This document shows, piece by piece, positions 8,044-16,815 of a DNA stretch of 64,000 bases. A program made the position numbers and the translations under genes. Source of the DNA: PZPK01 sp965230795 (GTDB taxonomy: Bacteria > Pseudomonadota > Gammaproteobacteria > Pseudomonadales > Oleiphilaceae); NCBI GenBank assembly GCA_965230795.1, contig OZ246020.1, positions 2,108,001 through 2,172,000 of the forward strand, given 5' to 3'. The notes beneath the pieces are model-generated. The model was not told the origin of the DNA. It made no database searches and saw only the letters and a program-made list of their open reading frames with translations. Within the stretch, counting starts at the first letter, position 1; each line of letters begins with the position of its first letter.

Positions 8044-9276
8044 ATGACGGACCATCAAATACTCAGTCAAATTAGCGATATTCGGGTTTTGGTTACTGAC
8101 GACAGCAAGGTCCAAAGGGATCATGTGCTGGCTATGTGCAAGCAGGCCGGGGTAAATAAACTAGAGGGTGCTGAGCACGGTCTGTCGGCAATTGAAAAAC
8201 TGAAACGTGAAACCTTTGATCTCGTCTTCATTGATCTGGAAATGCCCGAGATGGATGGCATAGAGCTTGTTCGGAATATAGCAGACCAACATTTGGCTGC
8301 TTCGGTTATTATTTTGAGTGCCAAAGATCCGGTATTGATTTTAAGTGTCGGGACCATGGCGGAGGAAGCAGGTCTGAATGTTCTGGGTACCTTCCGTAAA
8401 CCGCTTCAACCAGAGCAACTTAATTGCAGTCTGTTGCGATTGCTGGAATCCAAATCAAGCAAAAACGCTGAACCGAAACGCCTCGCTGTTGAGCCATCTG
8501 ATCTGGTCGAAGCGATGAAAAAAGACCAGCTGGAATTGAAGTTTCAGCCCAAGGTAACCGGAAAAGGTTTGCTGTTAAAAGGGGTCGAAGCACTTGCTCG
8601 ATGGCAACACCCAACGAATGGAAATATCCCTCCTGTCGTATTTATTGAGGTCGCTGAAAAGTTTGGCCTGATTGATTCGCTTAGCTATTACCTGTATGAG
8701 CGCGCGTTGGCGCAAAAAGCAGAGTGGAAGCGCTATGGTATCAAGGTCAATTTAGCCTTTAATTTATCGCCATTGTCACTCGGGGATAAACAGCTCACCG
8801 ACAACATTGTAGCGCTTAATGAAAAGTACCAGATTACTCCTGAAGAAACCGTGCTGGAGATTACTGAAAATGCCGTAGCCGGTGAGATCTCTGCAGCCAT
8901 CGAAACGCTGGCAAGGCTCAGACTGAAGGGTTTCAATATTGCAATCGATGATTATGGTACAGGCTTTGCGAATGCTCAGCAGCTGTCACGCGTACCGGCA
9001 ACCGAGTTGAAACTGGATCGTTCACTGATCGATGGCGTGGCAACGCGACCGCAACAACAGGCCATTGTCAGCAGTACGATAAATCTGGCCAAGGAGCTCA
9101 ACCTGGTGACCGTTGCGGAGGGGGTTGAACACACTGAAGATTATCGATTTCTTCTACAAAGCGGGATTGAACTGATTCAAGGTTATTTAGTGGCCAAGCC
9201 GCTTTCCAGTAAAGATTTACTGTCCTGGATTAAAAAAGAGCTGCCTGAGTTAAGGCGCTCTTTAGGTTCTGGTTAG
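8044..9276 (+). CDS. Response regulator with EAL (c-di-GMP phosphodiesterase) output
   Basis: 410 residues: receiver domain (about 13-135, acceptor D64 in 'FIDLEMPEMDG'), then an EAL domain. Residues typical of active enzymes are kept: E182-A183-L184 in 'GVEALARWQHP', the Asn of 'AFNLSP', 'LEITENA', 'DDYGTGFA' and 'LKLDRS', with 'TVAEGVE' at the end. It probably hydrolyses c-di-GMP when phosphorylated by the CheA of this operon. As last gene of the chemosensory operon it gives the pathway a second-messenger output in addition to CheY. Confidence 0.92.
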   Translation: MTDHQILSQISDIRVLVTDDSKVQRDHVLAMCKQAGVNKLEGAEHGLSAIEKLKRETFDLVFIDLEMPEMDGIELVRNIADQHLAASVIILSAKDPVLILSVGTMAEEAGLNVLGTFRKPLQPEQLNCSLLRLLESKSSKNAEPKRLAVEPSDLVEAMKKDQLELKFQPKVTGKGLLLKGVEALARWQHPTNGNIPPVVFIEVAEKFGLIDSLSYYLYERALAQKAEWKRYGIKVNLAFNLSPLSLGDKQLTDNIVALNEKYQITPEETVLEITENAVAGEISAAIETLARLRLKGFNIAIDDYGTGFANAQQLSRVPATELKLDRSLIDGVATRPQQQAIVSSTINLAKELNLVTVAEGVEHTEDYRFLLQSGIELIQGYLVAKPLSSKDLLSWIKKELPELRRSLGSG

Positions 9277-9382
9277 TTTTCTCGTTACCAATTGATTGTC
9301 CAGGGTGTAACATTTTTGTCTTAAAAGTTTGCCATAGTCCCAACGCTGAAATTAAGAGTCTCCATTCAAAGTTGGCAAATCT

Positions 9383-11830
9383 ATGTACTCTCCAAAATTT
9401 TCCTATCTTTCTCTACTGGTTTTATTTGCGTCGCTTTTTCTTTCCGCTTGTGATGGAGTGGAAGAACGCAAGGCCAAATACTTGTCTCAGGCTGAAACTA
9501 GCCTTGAGGCAAAAAACTACGACAAAGCAAAGCTTGGCTATAAGAACGTCATTCAGATCGATCCAAAGGACGTCGATGCGCGTTTGGGGCTGGCACGGGT
9601 ACTTGTCGCCCAGCAGGAATGGCGACAAGCTGCCGGACAATACAAGGGCGCACTGGATGTTGATGGCCAAAATACTGAGGCTGCAATAGGCTTGGGTAAG
9701 TTGTACATGCTCGCGCGTGCTTCTGATCTGGCACTGGAGCAAGCTGAAAACGTACTGCAACGCGAACCGGAAAATATCGATGCGTTAACCTTGAAGGCTG
9801 GTGTACTGGCGCAAAAGAATGACCTGATTTCTGCTCTTGATATTTTGGAAGATGTGCATGCAGAAGCACCGGATCATGTGGATTCCAGTGTGCTGTTGGC
9901 GACTTTGCTTACGCGCACTCTGGAGCACGAAAAGGCCATTGGGGTTGCCAAGACCACCCTCGCTCATCACCCTGATAACGTTGATTTGCATGCAGTGATG
10001 ATCGGTGTGTATGGCAACCTGGAACAGCATGATCAGGCCATTGCAACGATTCGCAAGTTGATTGATATTCGTGAAGGGGAGTTTTCCCAGTTTCAGCGCC
10101 TGGTTGCCTATTTACATCGTATTGGCAAGGCAGAGCAGGCTCAACAAGAGCTGGAAAGCTATATTGGAAACAACCCGCAAAACCTGGATGCCCGCAAGGC
10201 ATTGATTGATCTGTATGTGGGACGTCAACAACTCGATCAGGCCGAATCTACCCTTAAGACTTACATCAAGGAATTTGATCAGGAATTTGACTTTCAGCTT
10301 GGTCTGGCACGAATCAAGCTTCTGCAGAAAGACCAGGACGCAGCGCTCAGCGTTCTGGAGACGGTTATCAAAAATAATGTGGGCGGTCCGTTTGCAATCC
10401 AGGCCCGTAATCAGAAAGCCAAGTTACTCCTCGCTTCCGACCAGGTAGATGCGGCAAAGACTATTTTTGATCAGGTATTGGCGGAAGAACCTGCAAATTT
10501 TGATGCGTTGATGACGCGCGGCGGGATTGCTCTTAACGAAGGTCGAAGCCTCGACGCCATCAATGATTTTCGTTCTGCGCTAAAAAACAATCCCGACAAT
10601 GCTGATGTTACCCGCGCTCTTGCCGGTGCTCACAGTCAGGCGGGTGAACTGCGTTTGGCAGAGAATTATTACCGCCAATTGGTGACACGATTTCCGGATG
10701 ATCTGGTGTCGCGAAATGCATTGGCAGGTATCCAGGCACAGACAGGGAAAGTGGATGAAGCACTGGCATTGCGGCAGGAAATCGCCAAAAAGGCACCGGA
10801 CAGCGTCGCTAATCTGATTGAAATGGCCAAATTGTATGCTGCTAAAAATGATGGTGAGTCCCTGCAAGGTACTGCAGATGCTTTGATCCGTATGGGCGGT
10901 GAGAACCTACAGGCAGATGCTGGCTTCAATAAGCAGAGTCAAGCTTCTGGCTATTACTTTAAGGGGCTCGCATCGCAGCTTGAACGGGACCATGACGCAG
11001 CCATAAAGCATTTTGATTTGGCTTTGGATCTTTCCCCCAAAGCGGTTGAACCGGTCTCTGCCAAAGTAAAAAGTCTTTTGGCCCTCAAGAAAAACGCGGA
11101 TGCGATCAAATGGCTGGAAGCACGTCTCGATGCGCAGGAAGACAATCCGATGCTACTGAACCTGTTGGCTGAAGTCTTTATGCTTGAACAGGACTATGCA
11201 CAAGCCAGAGAAAAACTGGATCAGGCTATCAGTAAAGGCAAAAGCTGGATGGTTCCATATCGGAATAAAGCACTCAGCTACAAAGCAGAAGGCGAGCTGG
11301 AGCAGGCCATTCTGACATTGGAGCAGGGCGTCAAGGAAGTCGAAAACGATGGTCAGCTAAGACTTGAACTGGCACAGTTATACGAAGCGAACCAGAACGT
11401 TGATGCGGCAATTGAACAGTATGAAGTGCTCAATCAGGGAGACAATGCGCCATTGTTTGCCGCAAATAATCTCGCCATGTTGCTGGTGACGTATAAAGAT
11501 GATGAGGCTAGCCTTGAAAAAGCCTCGCGAGTCGCCGAGAGCTTACGCGGTGCGACTAATCCAATGTTTATGGATACGCTGGGTTGGGTGTATTACAAAC
11601 GGAATCAGCTGGATCTGGCATTGCCGCTGATTAAAGAGGCGGCTCAGCGAGCACCCGATGTGGCACAGATAAATTATCATCTGGCTTTGGCCTTGCACTC
11701 CAAGGCTCAGCATGACAGCGCTATTGAATATTTGGAAAAGGCTGTTAACTCAGATCAAAGTTTTGTTGGTAAGTCCCACGCAAAAGATTTGTTGGGTGAG
11801 CTAAAGTCTAGATCTGCTGCCGATGCCTAG
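9383..11830 (+). CDS. prsT: PrsT-like TPR lipoprotein (PEP-CTERM/exopolysaccharide type)
   Basis: 815 residues. A signal peptide ends in a lipobox with C23 ('LFLSAC'), so this should be a lipoprotein. The rest is almost all tetratricopeptide repeats ('ALDLSPKAVEPVSAK', 'ALKNNPDNADVTRALAGAH' and many more). Length, lipobox and repeat pattern fit the PEP-CTERM-system TPR lipoprotein PrsT, found in exopolysaccharide/exosortase loci. No exosortase or PEP-CTERM substrate is in this window; such genes could lie before base 1. It is 106 bases after the EAL gene, so co-transcription is uncertain. Confidence 0.82.
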   Translation: MYSPKFSYLSLLVLFASLFLSACDGVEERKAKYLSQAETSLEAKNYDKAKLGYKNVIQIDPKDVDARLGLARVLVAQQEWRQAAGQYKGALDVDGQNTEAAIGLGKLYMLARASDLALEQAENVLQREPENIDALTLKAGVLAQKNDLISALDILEDVHAEAPDHVDSSVLLATLLTRTLEHEKAIGVAKTTLAHHPDNVDLHAVMIGVYGNLEQHDQAIATIRKLIDIREGEFSQFQRLVAYLHRIGKAEQAQQELESYIGNNPQNLDARKALIDLYVGRQQLDQAESTLKTYIKEFDQEFDFQLGLARIKLLQKDQDAALSVLETVIKNNVGGPFAIQARNQKAKLLLASDQVDAAKTIFDQVLAEEPANFDALMTRGGIALNEGRSLDAINDFRSALKNNPDNADVTRALAGAHSQAGELRLAENYYRQLVTRFPDDLVSRNALAGIQAQTGKVDEALALRQEIAKKAPDSVANLIEMAKLYAAKNDGESLQGTADALIRMGGENLQADAGFNKQSQASGYYFKGLASQLERDHDAAIKHFDLALDLSPKAVEPVSAKVKSLLALKKNADAIKWLEARLDAQEDNPMLLNLLAEVFMLEQDYAQAREKLDQAISKGKSWMVPYRNKALSYKAEGELEQAILTLEQGVKEVENDGQLRLELAQLYEANQNVDAAIEQYEVLNQGDNAPLFAANNLAMLLVTYKDDEASLEKASRVAESLRGATNPMFMDTLGWVYYKRNQLDLALPLIKEAAQRAPDVAQINYHLALALHSKAQHDSAIEYLEKAVNSDQSFVGKSHAKDLLGELKSRSAADA

Positions 11831-11892
11831 CGGTGAAGGTTTAAAAGGAATTCACCAACAATATTCATAAAAACGTAACACGCCCTGTCTTA

Positions 11893-11945
11893 CCCGTGTA
11901 TAGAATTAAAAAATCCTTTTAGGTTTATTGAATTCTATACACGGG
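11893..11945. repeat. Perfect 15-bp inverted repeat with 23-base spacer
   Basis: CCCGTGTATAGAATT (11893-11907) is repeated exactly in reverse complement at 11931-11945. The right arm ends 8 bases before the GTG start of the M14 peptidase gene. There is no T-run after it, so a simple intrinsic terminator is unlikely. It could be a paired operator or an RNA hairpin masking the translation start. Confidence 0.8.
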
Positions 11946-11952
11946 CTAGTCA

Positions 11953-13056
11953 GTGGCGAGTAAACTCCTGAGCAGTCAGAGCGCTCGAACAAACCTACCT
12001 TCCAAATCAACCCGACGCGTATATCCGTGGTCCCAGCGCTACGCAAAATATCAGTTGCCTGAACTGGTCGAACTGGAATCTCTCCTTGAGCGGGGCAACG
12101 GCTTACTGCGCTGGCAGGAGCTGCTGCGTTGCAGTACCGAGAACGCCAGCTATCCCATCTACTCTGTTGCTATGGGGAACGACGAACCCGACGCTCCGAC
12201 GATCGTTTTTGTGGGTGGTATTCATGGCCTGGAGCGCATCGGCACCGAAATACTATTGGCCTATCTGGAAACCCTGATCGAACGGCAGGCGTGGGATGAA
12301 ACGCTGCAGACATTGTTATCCCGAGTTAAAATTCTGTTTTTACCCTTGATGAATCCGGTGGGTATGTTCAAGCATCAGCGGGCCAATGGAAATGGCGTTG
12401 ATCTCATGCGGAATGCGCCAGTGGAGGCTGATGAGCCTGTTTGGATGGCAGGTGGCCAGCGCCTGAGTTCGTGGCTTCCCTGGTACCGGGGCCAGATTGA
12501 AGGTCACATGGAGCGGGAAAACAGGGCGCTGGTGGATGTGATAGAGAGTCAGGTGTTGAATGCCAGGTTTGCGCTGGTCATGGACTGTCATTCGGGCTTC
12601 GGCATGCGTGATCGTATCTGGTTTCCCTACGCGAAAAGCCGAACCAGGGCCATCAAGCATCTCCCGGAAGTCTACCAGTTGCGGCGGATGTTGTTTCGCA
12701 CCTATCCCAACCTCAACTATGCCTTTGAACCACAGAGCCTTCACTACGTTACCCATGGAGATCTGTGGGACTATGTATACGGTCTGGCTCTGGAACGAAA
12801 TACAACCTTGCTGCCGCTCACTCTGGAGCTTGGCTCCTGGCTTTGGGTGAAGAAGAATCCTCTGCAGATGAGATCCGCTCTGGGTATGTTTCATCCTCTG
12901 CAGCCGCATCGTATCCAGCGGGTGTTACGACACCATCAGGTGCTGTTTGATTTTCTTATTCGGGCTTGCTGCTCATATGAACGCTGGTTACCGGCGATGG
13001 ATCGGAAAGCCAATATGCGTGAAGCCTGTCAGCGCTGGTATCCAAATCAGCTATGA
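11953..13056 (+). CDS. M14-family zinc carboxypeptidase-like protein
   Basis: 367 residues. The M14 zinc set is visible: H91 and E94 in 'GGIHGLE', and H213 in 'DCHSGFG'. The catalytic-Glu region appears as 'LTLELGSW' (E292), and 'NGNGVDLMRN' matches the substrate-binding Asn/Arg strand. There is no signal peptide, so it is probably cytosolic. The GTG start follows an in-frame stop closely and has no clear Shine-Dalgarno; a large inverted repeat lies just upstream. The end overlaps the next gene by 4 bases (ATGA), so the two are coupled. Substrate unknown; a peptide or peptide-like amide is likely. Confidence 0.82.
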   Translation: MASKLLSSQSARTNLPSKSTRRVYPWSQRYAKYQLPELVELESLLERGNGLLRWQELLRCSTENASYPIYSVAMGNDEPDAPTIVFVGGIHGLERIGTEILLAYLETLIERQAWDETLQTLLSRVKILFLPLMNPVGMFKHQRANGNGVDLMRNAPVEADEPVWMAGGQRLSSWLPWYRGQIEGHMERENRALVDVIESQVLNARFALVMDCHSGFGMRDRIWFPYAKSRTRAIKHLPEVYQLRRMLFRTYPNLNYAFEPQSLHYVTHGDLWDYVYGLALERNTTLLPLTLELGSWLWVKKNPLQMRSALGMFHPLQPHRIQRVLRHHQVLFDFLIRACCSYERWLPAMDRKANMREACQRWYPNQL

Positions 13057-13799
13057 CTTGGGTGCTTGTCAGAGGTCTAATGCGGGAGCAGCGCCATTGG
13101 GGAACATTTCCGGCTATTCTGGAAAATACGCTGAATGAGCCCGTCGTGTGTTTGGATATCCCAGGCGTCGGCCAGCGCAATCACATGCGAAGTCCCAACC
13201 GCATTGCTTATCTGGTAGACGACCTGCGCACTCAGTTACGAACGCGTGGAATTAGCTCGGGATTAAAATTACTCGGACTGTCCATGGGCGGAATGATTAC
13301 CACAGACTGGGCTATGAGTTTTCCATGCGATGTGGATCGACTAGTGCTGATCAATTCCAGTTTTCGTAACTTCAGCAGGGCAAGTGAGCGGCTCAATCCT
13401 CGTTATCTGATGGCGTTTATGAAATATGCTGCCTTGCCTATCAGACAGCGCGAGAGCGTACTGCTGGACATTGTTTCCAATGATCCGGATAAACGAGAAG
13501 AGGCGAAACTGTTATGGCAGCAGATTGCAGTCGATAGGCCTGTATCCCGCCGTAACGCGCTGATGCAACTGGAATCCGCTTACCGTTATCTTGCTCCGAA
13601 GCAAGCGCCCAAGACGCCAGTGTTACTAATCTCCAGCAAAGGGGATCGCCTGGTGCACCCGGTTTGCAGCCAGCACATTTCGAAAATCTGGCAGGTACCC
13701 AATTGTGTTCATGAGTATGCCGGCCACGACCTGATCATTGATGACCCGCAGTGGCTGCTAACCCAGATCTCCGATTGGCAGCAATCCAGGATTCGCTGA
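13053..13799 (+). CDS. Alpha/beta-fold hydrolase
   Basis: 248 residues with the nucleophile elbow 'GLSMGG' (S77), a late Asp in 'SSKGDRLVHP' and a His in 'YAGHDLIIDDP', the usual triad order. There is no signal peptide. Translation is coupled to the M14 peptidase upstream through a 4-base overlap, suggesting that the two act on one substrate or pathway. The substrate cannot be read from sequence. Confidence 0.85.
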   Translation: MTWVLVRGLMREQRHWGTFPAILENTLNEPVVCLDIPGVGQRNHMRSPNRIAYLVDDLRTQLRTRGISSGLKLLGLSMGGMITTDWAMSFPCDVDRLVLINSSFRNFSRASERLNPRYLMAFMKYAALPIRQRESVLLDIVSNDPDKREEAKLLWQQIAVDRPVSRRNALMQLESAYRYLAPKQAPKTPVLLISSKGDRLVHPVCSQHISKIWQVPNCVHEYAGHDLIIDDPQWLLTQISDWQQSRIR

Positions 13800-13870
13800 T
13801 ATATGTCAATAATGAAATAAATGATCAAAAAATAGACTAAACTGAGGGTAAGTCCGCCTCGGGAGGGTCT

Positions 13871-14833
13871 ATGCAAATGATCAGAGTTGTTTCGATCTGC
13901 ATTGTCTTGACGGTATTGATCGGAAGTAGCCTTGTCAGTCACGCAGCAAGTACGCGCGTCTACAATGTTGCTTTGGTTGATCGCTTCTATCCCGGTGCCG
14001 GTATGTATAGCTCTAAGGAAGAAAGGGAGCTGGACCAGGCGCTATACGGATTTGTCGACCTAGATGGTGACAAGATAAGAGACCCCCTTTATCACGGTGA
14101 TCTGGTGCAGCTCATTGTCCAGCATCCGCAAATCAGGGTGCGCCCCTATGTTATGTCCCATGGCAAGCCCGCTATGCAGCAGTTGCTGCACAATCTTGAA
14201 CTGATTCGGCGTGATCTGTTTTGGGACGAGCCTATTGATGCTGTGTTGATTCCCTGGGAGTCTTCTACCTTGATCAGTGCCTTTGATACCGAGTTGCACC
14301 GTGAATCAGTGGATCAATACCTCGACATATTGCGCACCTGGGCTGGGCAGCATGAGAGCTGGCGTCTGACTCTGGAAATTATTCTCGTTCTGGAAGATAT
14401 TGTTGACTATGGAGGCCTGGTTTTTACGATTTCCGGCAACGGGGGAGCTCGGATGGTCAATACCTATTCTTTTGCAGAAGGGGTGATCACCGTAGGAGCC
14501 GAGGAACAGGAGTTGTCGCACTATATTTCCAACAACCCGTTTGTCGATCGTCATTCAAAGGCCGCATATCATCTACAAAGGATAGACGATAGTGAGGGTA
14601 TGCCTATTGGTTATGATGTCGATGGCGACCACTGCTCAGATATTACTGTAAATTGGTCAAGTGACATAGCGAATGGCCGAAACACACTCCCCAAAAAATA
14701 CTGGAAACCTCTCATCGGTTCTTCGTTCGCCGCGCCTATGGCCTTGAAACGTTATTTGTTGGGTCGTAACTATCGTCCAGCCTGTCAGGTTCACGCTTTG
14801 ATGACACAGAGGTCGGATCTGGCGTTACATTAA
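13871..14833 (+). CDS. Divergent secreted subtilase-like (S8) protein
   Basis: 320 residues with a signal peptide (about 1-26). Remnants of the subtilase triad appear in order: D37 in 'VALVDRF', H75 in 'YHGDLVQL' where active enzymes have HGTHV, N190 in 'TISGNGG' for the oxyanion hole, the strand 'GVITVGA', and S285 in 'GSSFAAP' where the consensus is GTSxAxP. Two Asp-rich loops ('DLDGDKIRD' and 'DVDGDHCSD') look like calcium sites. All three catalytic residues are present but the flanks are unusual, so activity is uncertain. A GGGAGGG ribosome site supports ATG 13871, or ATG 13877 two codons on. Confidence 0.65.
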   Translation: MQMIRVVSICIVLTVLIGSSLVSHAASTRVYNVALVDRFYPGAGMYSSKEERELDQALYGFVDLDGDKIRDPLYHGDLVQLIVQHPQIRVRPYVMSHGKPAMQQLLHNLELIRRDLFWDEPIDAVLIPWESSTLISAFDTELHRESVDQYLDILRTWAGQHESWRLTLEIILVLEDIVDYGGLVFTISGNGGARMVNTYSFAEGVITVGAEEQELSHYISNNPFVDRHSKAAYHLQRIDDSEGMPIGYDVDGDHCSDITVNWSSDIANGRNTLPKKYWKPLIGSSFAAPMALKRYLLGRNYRPACQVHALMTQRSDLALH

Positions 14834-14863
14834 AGGAGTGTTCGACCGAGTGTTCGGGGCTCC

Positions 14864-15433
14864 CTAAAGAAAACCGGGCATGAAAATGTAGTTGGCATAC
14901 GTGGCCAGTCCAATCCCAAGTGCAGCGCCACATAAAACGTCCGTGGGGTAGTGCAGGCCAAGTACCATTCGTGATAGTGCGACCAGAATTGAAAATGGAA
15001 TCAATAGCGCGGCAAACACCGGAAATTGCCACAATACCAGAGTGGAAAAGCAGGCGGCGTGCATGGTGTGTCCCGAAGGAAAACTGTAACGGTCCAGCGG
15101 GGCACAGCCTTTAAATATGTCTTTTGACTTGATGAAGGGGCGTTCTCTAATCAAGCGTCGTTTTAATTGTTTGTATATCAGAACGCAAATAAGTCCTGTT
15201 GAGATCATCAGGATGGAGACTTCCAGTCCTTGCAGGCCGTAGAGTATTGGGAGCACGCAGGCCAGGCTATACCAGAAAACGCCGTCTCCCAGTCGGCTTA
15301 CCACTGCAAAAAAACGGTTCACGGTCTGTTTACGGCAGTAACTGTTCAGATAAAGACAACCAGCGATATCCCACTCGCTGAGTTTATTTCCCCACGCCTT
15401 ATTAGACGACGTCGATGTTTTTTGTATGCTCAT
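14864..15433 (-). CDS. PAP2-family membrane phosphatase
   Basis: 189 residues with several membrane helices and the complete PAP2 signature: 'KRRLIRERP' (91-99), 'PSGH' (119-122) and 'SRMVLGLHYPTD' (154-165; H161 and D165 catalytic). It likely removes phosphate from a lipid such as phosphatidic acid or undecaprenyl diphosphate. ATG at 15433 has GAGGTG upstream; the frame stays open further upstream only because it runs through the glycosyltransferase gene, whose last 32 bases this gene overlaps. The two are therefore co-transcribed, suggesting a joint role in glycolipid or polyprenyl-linked sugar metabolism. Confidence 0.88.
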   Translation of the reverse strand: MSIQKTSTSSNKAWGNKLSEWDIAGCLYLNSYCRKQTVNRFFAVVSRLGDGVFWYSLACVLPILYGLQGLEVSILMISTGLICVLIYKQLKRRLIRERPFIKSKDIFKGCAPLDRYSFPSGHTMHAACFSTLVLWQFPVFAALLIPFSILVALSRMVLGLHYPTDVLCGAALGIGLATYANYIFMPGFL

Positions 15434-16589
15434 AGCCTTCACCTCGCGGTAGCGTTGAGTCGGGATCGAATAAGGTAGAAATAAATTGGTCGACGATTTC
15501 ATCCCAGCTAAGATCTTGCGCCATAGCCAGAGATTGCTTACGTAGGTTTTTAAGTAGCTCCGGATCGTCGAGAGCGCGTTTAAGATTGTTAATGAAGCTG
15601 TCTTCGTCATCCGGTGACGCGAGCAGCGCATGGGTTTCATGTTCGAGAAGTTCTTTGGCCGCCGCGTCATTGAAGCTGACGATTCCCAGACCGCTTGCCA
15701 TGGCTTCAGTTACCACATTGCCAAAAGTGTCAGTCAGGCTGGGGAACATAAATATGTCGGCTGAAGCATAATGTGCAGCCAATTCGTTTCCGGTTCGCAT
15801 ACCGGTAAAAATCCAGTCCGGAAACTGCTCCTCTAGTTTCTTTCTGCGTGGGCCGTCACCCACGAAAACAAAACGTAGCTGGGGATAAGCGGTTTTAAGC
15901 GAGGTATAGGCTTTTCCCAGTAGATCCACGTTTTTTTCACCGGCAATCCGACCCACATAGAGGCAGACGGCTTCGTTGGGTTTGACTCCCCAGGACGAGC
16001 GGAGTGCTTCATTTCTTTTTGCAGGATTGAAAAGCTCTGTATTGATGCCCCGACGCAACACAGACACATGCTTGAATCCATGTGAGTCGAGCCATTGCTT
16101 TTGCTGCTTTGTAGGTACCAGAGTGCCTTGGGTACGGTTGTGAAAGTACCTCAGGAATCCAAAAATAAGGTTTTCCAACCAACCAAGACGGTAGAAATTG
16201 CTGTATGACTGGAAATTGGTATGAAAGCCACTGAGCACGGGTATATTGTACTGGCGCGCCAGTCTAACCGCCGATAAACCCAGGGGACCTTCCGTTGCAA
16301 CATAGACGGCATCGGGGCGTCTTTTTGCCCATAGTTTTTTGAGTTTTCGGTGTGCAGGTAAGCCGAATTTCAGTTCAGGATAACCCGGGATAGGAAGGCC
16401 AAATACTGTGGTTTCGCTTTCGAGGGAGCTTGACGAACCTTTGTCCCCAGATGTTTGACGGGGTCGGACTATCTGCACGACTAGCCCCCGTTGTTTCATG
16501 CCATCTACCCAGTATCCGAGTGTATTCGCGACGCCGTTAATTTCCGGGCGATAGGTTTCTGTTACGACGCATACACACTTGTTTTCCAT
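15402..16589 (-). CDS. GT4-type glycosyltransferase (glycosyltransferase family 1 domain)
   Basis: 395 residues in the GT-B fold. The N-terminal half opens 'VTETYRPEINGVANTL'; the C-terminal nucleotide-sugar half contains 'YVGRIAGEKNVDLL', 'FVGDGPRRKKLE' and 'FPSLTDTFGNVVTEAMASGLGIV', as in MgtA/PimB-like mannosyl- or glucosyltransferases. ATG 16589 is chosen over an in-frame TTG at 16616; neither has a good Shine-Dalgarno. It overlaps the PAP2 gene by 32 bases. A lipid acceptor is plausible from that pairing; the sugar donor is unknown. Confidence 0.88.
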   Translation of the reverse strand: MENKCVCVVTETYRPEINGVANTLGYWVDGMKQRGLVVQIVRPRQTSGDKGSSSSLESETTVFGLPIPGYPELKFGLPAHRKLKKLWAKRRPDAVYVATEGPLGLSAVRLARQYNIPVLSGFHTNFQSYSNFYRLGWLENLIFGFLRYFHNRTQGTLVPTKQQKQWLDSHGFKHVSVLRRGINTELFNPAKRNEALRSSWGVKPNEAVCLYVGRIAGEKNVDLLGKAYTSLKTAYPQLRFVFVGDGPRRKKLEEQFPDWIFTGMRTGNELAAHYASADIFMFPSLTDTFGNVVTEAMASGLGIVSFNDAAAKELLEHETHALLASPDDEDSFINNLKRALDDPELLKNLRKQSLAMAQDLSWDEIVDQFISTLFDPDSTLPRGEGYEHTKNIDVV

Positions 16590-16815
16590 CCAGCTTGTTC
16601 GACTCTGGTTGATCAATTGTTGAGCAAACTATCGAAAATATGCATGACAAAACTGCGACAGTCAGGTGACAGTTTGATGAAATAGATTTGTAAGCGATTT
16701 AAATTGTTCAGGATGCTCTATTGATGATTAACTTTCGTTTGGGGGGATGTTGATTGCTACGAAAGTGCGTAAACTGCTGCTATATTGAGAAAGTTAACTA
16801 ACAATAGTATTCCCT

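Noticed and set aside
11893..11945. Intrinsic terminator for the PrsT gene
   Set aside because: The arms are long, but the spacer is 23 bases and no T-run follows on either strand.
15434..15670. Upstream extension of the PAP2 phosphatase frame
   Set aside because: The extra 79 codons lie wholly inside the glycosyltransferase gene and lack membrane-protein composition; ATG 15433 has a good ribosome site.
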